From Tritrichomonas musculus (lineage: Eukaryota > Parabasalia > Tritrichomonadida > Tritrichomonadidae), in the NCBI GenBank assembly GCA_039105265.1, contig JAPFFF010000002.1:1240001-1304000 (forward strand): a stretch of DNA of 64,000 nt. The letters run 5' to 3'. This document shows, piece after piece, positions 57,872 through 64,000 of this stretch. Numbering within the stretch: the stretch's first letter is position 1; each line of letters begins with the position of its first letter. The notes beneath the pieces are model-generated. The model was not told the DNA's origin. It did no database searches and saw only the letters and a list, made by a program, of their open reading frames with translations. Position numbers and translations under genes: made by a program.

Positions 57872-58990
57872 TTAAATCCATTTCTTTATTCCATTGGGTA
57901 TATTTTTCTTCTTTGACCAGTAATCCACTTCAAGATTAGATAGCTTTGTTGGAGCACCTTCTCGTAAATTTTTAGCCGGTATGATGTCTTCTGTACCTTC
58001 GCTGTATTTAATTTTATATTTGTTCTTTGTTGTATCATAAGAAATAATCTTCTCCACAATACCTCTCTTGCCTCCCTTAAGTGTTTTGGCCAGAGGCACT
58101 TCAGCCTCATTGCCCTTTGAACCTTTATTTTTGTTTTGTGTCTTGATTAACCTATAACCAGGGAGTTTGTCTATTGACTCATCTTTGGACTTAATTATAA
58201 ATTGGTTCCCAGCCTTTGAATCAACTATATATGCTTCCTTGCTTACCTTGTTCCTGCGCTTCGAAAATGGCTCCTTGGCTTGAATAATTCTAACTCTATC
58301 ATTTGGCTTAAAGTCATATGGATTGTTTTGCGACTTGGTTTTTACATATTCTTTTTCATCTTTCTCTGTCATCTCGTTTGGTATCTTATAGTCCAATGAC
58401 CTGTGGGGAGAATTGTTGTATGAATCTATTAAACTATCCATTTCTTTCTCATTGATGAACCTGTTCTCGCCTACCATGTCTCTAATCGTTCTCATGAACC
58501 TATTTATGATACCTAGTACATTATGATTATTATCCTCGGTAGTAGTGTAAACAATATTTTTGGTCTTCATCAACTGTAATACATCATTGGACAAGTAAGC
58601 AGCATCCTAATCTGATGTTATCGAATAGACATCTGGCTCGTCCTCAAAAAATTTATTTAATGCCTGGGCTACCTCTTTTGCACCTTTCCCCTTCATTGGA
58701 TAACAATATGCTTTTCTTGTGTTAATATTAATTAGCATCAAATAGTTGAGACCATCCTTTGTCTTATCATTGATGAATGTGTCCATTTGATATCCCCCAG
58801 AGTGTTTAGAATAGATATTCATAAACTTTGCCTTTGGTACCTTTACATCATGTACTATCTTCCTTAAATAATCTAATGCGGCTTCTTCTGTGAATCCATA
58901 TCGTTTTGCGAGTGGAACAAATTTAGAGGCAGATCTCCAAGGAAAAAAAGAATGAAGCTCATTAATTGTCTTAAAATGCTTTTTGTTCAT
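57872..58990 (-). pseudogene. Retrovirus-like integrase, element B; looks broken about once
   Basis: Same parts as in C 18554-19708: N-terminal helical region, GGYQMDTF core strand, YLMLININTRKAYCYPMKGK, the SD-D-AAYLS region, NHNVLGIINRFMRTIRD, NNSPHRSLDYKIPNEM and a chromodomain-like tail (GIVEKIISYDTTKNKYKIKY). About one break is seen. In the family it would have inserted the element. Confidence 0.85.
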
Positions 58991-59001
58991 TTAAATTAGT
59001 C

Positions 59002-60327
59002 TTAAATGTAAAGCATCTTCTTAAATGGTAATAATTGCATTTCAATGACAAATGATTCATTGTTTGGTACCAGAACAGGAATATTATTATGACGCCCTGA
59101 ATATAATTCTATCCAAAATCTTTGATCAGTTGAGTTCAGTTTGAAGTACTTGATAGGACTGAAGTATATTTGACTATTGCCTAAATAATATTTATTTGAT
59201 TGCTCAGCTATTGATGAATATACTTTACACGAATGTCTATCCCAAATATTTTTAAAATCTAATCTTCTGCACCATTTATTATTAAAGTCATATGGATTAT
59301 TTTGATATGGTTTATCTCCTATATTAAATAAATCAGCAAAATCAGTATTCTTATAGTTAGAATCTGTTCTATCACTTTCTCTAAAATTAATCTTGAAATC
59401 AACATAGTATAGACCTAATTCGACAAAATCATTTTCCCCTGGTATTGGTTTTGGTGTAGGTGTTGGTGTAGGTGTTGGTGTTGGTGTAGGTTCATAATCT
59501 GTTATCTCTGGTGCCATATATATAAATGATGGTTTGGAAATTGTATTTTTTTCTAAGTTCTGTGGTGAAAAAATGGTTTCGACAAATGCCTTCTTTTCAT
59601 AATCATAATATCCATCCATTTGAAAATCGTTTCGGCTTCTATCAATCTTATCTTGGCGAAAGAGTGGAATAATATTTTTTTCATGCTCTTTAAACCAATT
59701 ATCGATTTTTGTTTTATATTCTTGATACTTTTCTCGGGCATTAAATAGAAATGTTAACACATCTTTCACAAAATAGAAACGTCCAAATAATGGATTGATA
59801 TATTCTTTAGTGATAGCTTTATATTGTTCCAATATTTCTTTCCAAGAATCAGTTGTTACATCACAATCTTTTAAGAATGCTTCATTATATGTATTAAATA
59901 CTTTATCTAATTGGTCATTTATATCATCAAATATTTTTCTCATATCATTATCAGTCGATAACCAAGATATAACATGGATTGTTAATTCTATTTTTGATTT
60001 TTTTGGTAATTTGTCATATATTTCGTCATTATTTATTTCTTTATCTTTATCCTTTGCCTTTTCTTCCTTTGCCTTTAGTTCATCAAAGTCCTTCCTCAAA
60101 TATTTTCGAATGCTAAAATCAAATTCTAATTTTCTTCTTCGAGCCATTAAATAAATACTTCTCACGCCAACAATTGATTCCCCTCTATTCGAAGTACACC
60201 ATTCTTGAGGAAAATTAAAGTAATATCGATTAGGTTTGCTTGGGTCTTGTTCTCCATCTTCTAAAAAGTAAGCATATTCAATTGGTATAGGAGTTTGTTC
60301 TTCTGTCGGATTAAGTGTTGGATACAT
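59002..60327 (-). CDS. Candidate minor capsid protein, element B (441 aa)
   Basis: Starts MYPTLNPTEEQTPIPIEYAY, shared with the remnant in A and in pattern with C 17546-18547. It has a charged helical insert near 75-105, a PTPTPTPTPTPTPK spacer near 285-300 and the family C-terminus KYFKLNSTDQRFWIELYSGR...SFVIEMQLLPF. The threonine-proline spacer is coded by a short GT-rich microsatellite (near 59455-59490). First gene inside the right terminal repeat. Structural role inferred from the virion block. Confidence 0.5.
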   Translation of the reverse strand: MYPTLNPTEEQTPIPIEYAYFLEDGEQDPSKPNRYYFNFPQEWCTSNRGESIVGVRSIYLMARRRKLEFDFSIRKYLRKDFDELKAKEEKAKDKDKEINNDEIYDKLPKKSKIELTIHVISWLSTDNDMRKIFDDINDQLDKVFNTYNEAFLKDCDVTTDSWKEILEQYKAITKEYINPLFGRFYFVKDVLTFLFNAREKYQEYKTKIDNWFKEHEKNIIPLFRQDKIDRSRNDFQMDGYYDYEKKAFVETIFSPQNLEKNTISKPSFIYMAPEITDYEPTPTPTPTPTPTPKPIPGENDFVELGLYYVDFKINFRESDRTDSNYKNTDFADLFNIGDKPYQNNPYDFNNKWCRRLDFKNIWDRHSCKVYSSIAEQSNKYYLGNSQIYFSPIKYFKLNSTDQRFWIELYSGRHNNIPVLVPNNESFVIEMQLLPFKKMLYI

Positions 60328-60464
60328 TTTTATAAAAATAAAATACCTATATATAATATTTTTTCAGGTGTAGTGTTGTATAAAAAAATTAATAGAAATA
60401 TTGAAAAACGGCAATGTACTTGAACTTGAGGGACGGGGGTGGGAAGTTAGCTAATGTAGATAGG
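60328..60464. other. Leader region between the 441-aa gene and the right terminal repeat of B
   Basis: AT-rich leader containing TATATATAGGTATTTTATTT (minus strand), also found before the related start in A, so likely the promoter of the gene. No other feature is seen. Confidence 0.4.
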
Positions 60465-60594
60465 GTGTACTTACGATAGGTTTTTCAGTAGGTATTTGGC
60501 CGGAAGCTGAGGCCCAAGCGAGGGTGTACCTGAGCTTGGTGGCGAAGCGTGTAGGCGGTGGTGAAGTATGAGACACCGCCTATACTATACTACT
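60465..60594. repeat. Right terminal inverted repeat of element B
   Basis: Inverse of 10833-10962 with roughly ten differences. Terminal hairpin arms TAGGCGGTG (60552-60560) and CACCGCCTA (60574-60582) are kept without change. Ends ACTACT at 60594, followed by the AAATT duplication. Confidence 0.85.
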
Positions 60595-60766
60595 AAATTG
60601 TTCAAAAAAAAGATATAGTTTTGAGATAAACCCCCCTACCAAAAGAAATACCCCCCTACCATTTTTTATTGAAAATATTGAATGGTTTATAATTTTCAAA
60701 AAATAATTTTTATTAACGATGTGACGAATTTTATAAAAGAAGATGCATAAAAAAACATTAATGTAA
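60595..60766. other. Host flank right of Polinton B
   Basis: Begins with the AAATT duplication and the displaced hairpin arm (60600-60611). Then ACCCCCCTACC occurs at 60630 and 60650 in otherwise AT-rich DNA. No gene is seen. Confidence 0.5.
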
Positions 60767-61093
60767 GTTCCAAAGAATCAGATTCGAGTAATTACGAAGA
60801 ACAACACGCAAATGCTTTTAACAATTTCGAAACATGTTTCTCAAATCACACTACAAACACTCACAAGCAAATAGATAAACAAACAAACATCACAGCATGT
60901 TCCAAATAATCAGATTCGAGTAATTACGAAGAACAACACGCAAATGCTTTTAACAATTTCGAAACATGTTTCTCAAATCACACTACAGACACTCACAAGT
61001 AAACAGATAAACAAACAAACATCACAGCAAGTTCCAAATAATCAGATTCGAGTAATTACGAAGAACAACACGCAAATGCTTTTAGCAATTCAA
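60767..61093 (+). repeat. Left block of 132-bp tandem repeats
   Basis: CAAATGCTTTT recurs at 60809, 60941 and 61073, giving a period of exactly 132 bp. Units differ at a few positions only. The right block (63313-63640) is the inverse. Confidence 0.9.
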
Positions 61094-61178
61094 ATATATT
61101 ACATTTTATATTTATTATTTAAATGAATTTTATAAACATTAATACATTTATAGTTTATTTTATTTTATTTCTTTTAAA

Positions 61179-61209
<31 letters not shown>

Positions 61210-61271
61210 GATATTTATTGTTTTTTTAATTTGACCTTTCAAAAAATTGACCATGAATTCAATTTATTTTT
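61094..61271. other. AT-rich leader of the transposase gene
   Basis: Includes a T run of about 29 bases near 61181-61209 and then the sequence just before the ATG. Nothing else is seen. Confidence 0.4.
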
Positions 61272-62924
61272 ATGAACCCAAACAGCCCTGATCCGCCTAA
61301 AAAAGTTGTCAATTTACCAAAAAACCAAAATAAAAGTGCATTAGTAAATGGTATAATGTCTGAAGAGATATATAAACAAGCAAAAACATTTCGAATTCAG
61401 GTTTATATATTCATTGAATTTTCAAGGGATTATTATGATGGAATTTATAAATTAACATATCAAGAAGTTACAGAAATGTTCAATGTCACAATTCCCATTA
61501 TTAAACGTGCATATATGAATGCCAAAAAAGACTTAGATGATAAATCAAGGCCCAACGGCCGACCATTTAGTCTCTCAAAAGAGCAAGTTCAAAGATTAAG
61601 TGAATGGATGAAAACGCATGCAAGGCCACCTCATATTAAGCAGGTTAAAACATTCATTGCAAATGAAGTAGGAACAAATTTGGATAATAAGACATATAAA
61701 AATGCCCTCAATAAAGCAGGATTACAAACAGATGAAGCTGAAGCGATTGATGCTGATAGATATTATTGTAGTCCAAATAGCATAGACAATTATTATGCAC
61801 TACTTGAATCATATTTTTTAACATTTGATATACCAACTCCTTTTGTTTATAATGTTGATGAAGAAGGGCACGACGAATACGTTGATACGAAGAAGACCAA
61901 AACAGTTGTTGTTCCGAAAGGTAACACAGAAAAGTTGCGTTTTCCAGTTGAAAGAAAAGATGATCACACTACATTCGTTGCATGTATTTGTGCCGATGGC
62001 ACTTATATGAAACCCTTAATTGTTGTTAAAAGGAAAACGATAGAAGCACGCATTCTAAGAACATCACTTTGGAACAAATTAAGAATTGAGCATGAAGATA
62101 CTGGTTACATTAATAGTAAGATATTTGATGCTTGGATTGAAAAAGTATTCATTCCTGAAGTAAATAAAAGAAGATTGGATTATAATTACACAGGTCCAGC
62201 TGTCCTCATTCTTGATGGTTGTCCATCACATTATACAGATAAGCTATTTGATCTTTGTAACGCCAATTTAATTAAAATATTCTTTATACCGCCGCATTCT
62301 TCCAATCAGACCCAAATGCTTGATCTTGCTACTTTTCATACACATAAAGAAAACGTTCGAAGTGCCAGGCTATTTGAAATCACAGATGATGATCTACTAG
62401 TTGATAAAATTGGCATGTTATATGACTCATTTCACAAAGCTGCAAGTTATAAAAACGTTGTTGCATCTTTTGAGGCTGCAGGAGCGGTTTTTGAACCAGG
62501 ACCAAATGGCATGCCAATTGTCAGATTTTCAATAGATTTTACAACTCAAATCTGGCATAAAAATAAAACAAAGAAAGAAAAGGCAGAAATTAGAGAAAAA
62601 AGAAAAGGAAAGGGAGAAACAGAAACTAGAATTGATTTGAAAGATTTTGGTGATTTGAATGTATACTGCGAAAATAAGGATATTCAAAAAGTTGTAAAAA
62701 AAATGCCAAAAATTATTGATTATTCAAAACGTACCGACCCTTTTCACAGATTATTACTTGCATTGGTCCCTCTTGATAAAAGTGACTATGAAGAATTGAG
62801 AGATCAAAATAAAGAGTTGAATGAAAAAGAAGAAATGAAAAAAAAGGAAGACCTAAAAAAGAAGAAAAAGAAAAGAAAATCGATGATTCTTACGCAACAA
62901 GTTATTCTTTTGAAGAAAGATTAA
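61272..62924 (+). CDS. DDE_1 (pogo/CENP-B-like) transposase, 550 aa
   Basis: N-terminal helix-turn-helix part at about residues 55-115 (LTYQEVTEMFNVTIPIIKRA; RPFSLSKEQVQRLSEWM), a second DNA-binding part to about 150, then a DDE core: Asp196 in YNVDEEGH, Asp315 in LILDGCPSHY and Asp351 in PPHSSNQTQMLDLATF. The spacing of the last two (35 residues between) and the PPHS...Q.LD motif are typical of the pogo/Tigger branch of Tc1/mariner. It cuts and pastes the element at its ends. The C-terminal 100 residues are Lys/Glu-rich and of low complexity. The frame looks intact. It lies 180 bp inside the left repeat block. Confidence 0.8.
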   Translation: MNPNSPDPPKKVVNLPKNQNKSALVNGIMSEEIYKQAKTFRIQVYIFIEFSRDYYDGIYKLTYQEVTEMFNVTIPIIKRAYMNAKKDLDDKSRPNGRPFSLSKEQVQRLSEWMKTHARPPHIKQVKTFIANEVGTNLDNKTYKNALNKAGLQTDEAEAIDADRYYCSPNSIDNYYALLESYFLTFDIPTPFVYNVDEEGHDEYVDTKKTKTVVVPKGNTEKLRFPVERKDDHTTFVACICADGTYMKPLIVVKRKTIEARILRTSLWNKLRIEHEDTGYINSKIFDAWIEKVFIPEVNKRRLDYNYTGPAVLILDGCPSHYTDKLFDLCNANLIKIFFIPPHSSNQTQMLDLATFHTHKENVRSARLFEITDDDLLVDKIGMLYDSFHKAASYKNVVASFEAAGAVFEPGPNGMPIVRFSIDFTTQIWHKNKTKKEKAEIREKRKGKGETETRIDLKDFGDLNVYCENKDIQKVVKKMPKIIDYSKRTDPFHRLLLALVPLDKSDYEELRDQNKELNEKEEMKKKEDLKKKKKKRKSMILTQQVILLKKD

Positions 62925-63043
62925 TTTTTAAATTAAAAAGTCTTGAATTAGAAGATTAAGTCTAAGCACGTTTATTTAAAAAAAAAAAACACTTGCAAGA
63001 GGTTACCCACCAACCCGCCCCCTCTGCAGAGATCCCACCAATT

Positions 63044-63118
63044 TTTAACTTATTTGGCCCCCACGCTTTAACTTATTTGGCCCCCACGCTTTAGCTTATT
63101 TAGTCCCCCACGCTTTAA
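63044..63118. repeat. 23-24-bp tandem repeat, three copies
   Basis: TTTAACTTATTTGGCCCCCA followed by CGC repeats twice without change and a third time with several changes. GC-rich islands in AT-rich DNA, located between the transposase stop and the right repeat block. Possibly part of the transposon 3' region. Confidence 0.75.
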
Positions 63119-63312
63119 CATAAGTTTGCATAATATACAATTTCATTAGATCATCTTAAGCTGCTTCTAAAAGTTTTAATAAAAAAAAAAGTCTCAAAAA
63201 TTTATCTCAATATCTCAATATCTGATCAGATTATTACTAAGAAAAATAATTAAAAAAAATAATTAAAAAAACATAAATAAGATGTTCTAATAATAAAAAA
63301 TATATAATTATT

Positions 63313-63640
63313 GTGATTTGAGAAACATGTTTCGAAATTGTTAAAAGCATTTGCGTGTTGTTCTTCGTAATTACTCGAATCTGATTATTTGGAACTTGCT
63401 GTGATGTTTGTTTGTTTATCTGTTTGCTTGTGAGTGTCTGTAGTGTGATTTGAGAAACATGTTTCGAAATTGTTAAAAGCATTTGCGTGTTGTTCTTCGT
63501 AATTACTCGAATCTGATTATTTGGAACTTGCTGTGATGTTTGTTTGTTTATCTGTTTACTTGTGAGTGTCTGCAGTGTGAATTAAGAAACATGTTTCGAA
63601 ATTGTTAAAAGCACTTGCTTATTGTGTCCAATAATAACTA
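63313..63640 (-). repeat. Right block of 132-bp tandem repeats (inverted)
   Basis: Reverse complement of the left block. AAAAGCATTTG-type strings occur at 63347, 63479 and 63611, again 132 bp apart. The outermost unit is the most diverged and fades at about 63625-63640. Confidence 0.9.
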
Positions 63641-64000
63641 TTCTGGTGTTAGCCTAAATAAAAAATGAAAATAAACGTATCATATTAAATATAAACGTCA
63701 ACTTTAACGTCAGTAGAGGTGTAGAAGATTCTTTAAAAATAATAAAAACCGTCTTATTTTTTCTCAAAATAAACGTCTTTAGATATCATGAAAACATATT
63801 TATCTCCAAATTTATAGTGTAAAATCAATAAATTTTATCTTGATTTTGAATTTAAATATTTATGTAAAATTATAGAATATAATATAAATATGTATCATTT
63901 CGAATAAAAGTTTTTACTATCAGAAAAACCCCCCTACCATTTTACTTTTTTCTTCTCAATTTTGAATGCTAAAAAATAAAGTCGATTGATAATGGTGAAA
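63641..64000. other. AT-rich flank, no gene seen
   Basis: Contains TAAACGTC/AACGTC strings several times between 63670 and 63775 (a possible degenerate repeat) and one more ACCCCCCTACC near 63928, as found at 60630 and 60650. No ORF worth listing. Confidence 0.4.

Larger units (their letters stand above)
10833..60594. mobile_element. Polinton element B, interrupted by element C
   Basis: Ends carry inverted AGTAGTATAGTATAGG termini (10833 on and 60594 back), bounded by a 5-bp AAATT duplication. Net of the nested element C it spans about 24 kb, a normal Polinton length. Gene content: two fiber genes, candidate minor capsid genes, GIY-YIG-like gene, protein-primed polB, HNH gene, major capsid gene, packaging ATPase and integrase. 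No protease gene is seen. Fiber 2, polB and integrase each look broken once, besides the insertion of C. Terminal repeats differ at roughly ten positions in 130, so B is older than C. Confidence 0.9.
60767..63640. mobile_element. pogo-like DNA transposon with inverted blocks of 132-bp tandem repeats
   Basis: A single transposase gene (61272-62924) stands between a left block (60767-61093) and an inverted right block (63313-63640), each made of about two and a half 132-bp units. Within each unit GATTCGAGTAATTACGAAGA and AATTTCGAAACATGTTTCTC are most constant. The exact ends and target duplication could not be fixed. The gene and repeat structure look intact, so it may be a potentially autonomous copy. 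Confidence 0.7.

Noticed and set aside
60767-61093. 132-bp repeats as a CRISPR or satellite array
   Set aside because: Only about two and a half units per side, in inverted orientation around a transposase gene; they belong to the transposon ends.
63237-63482. ORF of 81 codons on the minus strand, and a similar one at 60944-61126
   Set aside because: They are chance readings of the 132-bp repeat blocks and are nearly the same peptide on both sides.

Overview
The window looks like nuclear DNA of a parabasalid protist, most likely a trichomonad (Trichomonas or Tritrichomonas); this is inferred. The grounds are intron-less protein genes with long Asn/Asp runs, very AT-rich intergenic DNA, an Inr-like TCATT just upstream of one start codon, and a dense load of Polinton (Maverick) elements whose gene set fits those described from Trichomonas. 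Only four non-Polinton protein-coding stretches are seen: a 67-codon ORF of unknown nature (4256-4459), a broken helix-turn-helix gene (4612-4950), a minus-strand SMP-domain lipid-transfer membrane protein (7231-8085) and a minus-strand CARMIL-like leucine-rich-repeat protein (8313-10580).

Four Polinton-family elements can be separated by terminal repeats starting AGTAGT and by nesting. Element D (1-4240, left part outside the window) is unusually GC-rich and carries the end of one gene, a small capsid-like gene and a fiber gene with YTKKEVDDK repeats. A remnant, element A (2878-about 3715), lies in the last codons of that fiber gene. Element B (10833-60594) is an older, complete-length Polinton of about 24 kb that landed upstream of the CARMIL-like gene. 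Element C (14749-40509), 25.8 kb with near-identical 280-bp terminal inverted repeats, is nested in B at the 3' end of a B fiber gene, so B now occupies 10833-14748 and 40510-60594.

C carries, left to right: HNH endonuclease, small proteins, Ulp1/adenain-like protease, a candidate minor capsid protein, integrase, packaging ATPase, two small virion-type proteins, major capsid protein, a run of small conserved genes, a repeat-rich coiled-coil protein, protein-primed DNA polymerase B, a second candidate minor capsid protein, and two large fiber-like proteins. B carries counterparts of most of these, with an extra GIY-YIG-like gene, a 350-codon gene of unknown function between inverted repeats, a differently placed HNH gene, an opposite relative orientation of polB, and no visible maturation protease. 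In this family the integrase inserts the DNA, PolB with protein priming copies it, and ATPase, protease and capsid proteins would package it. Several B and C genes look broken (about one break each), so both are treated as fossils.

Plain DNA transposons are also present: a MITE of about 340 bp (45-bp inverted repeats, TA flanks) split by a second TA-flanked element (4988-6710), and a pogo-like DD35D transposon (about 60767-63640) whose 550-codon transposase gene lies between inverted blocks of 132-bp tandem repeats. No rRNA, tRNA or CRISPR array was recognised.
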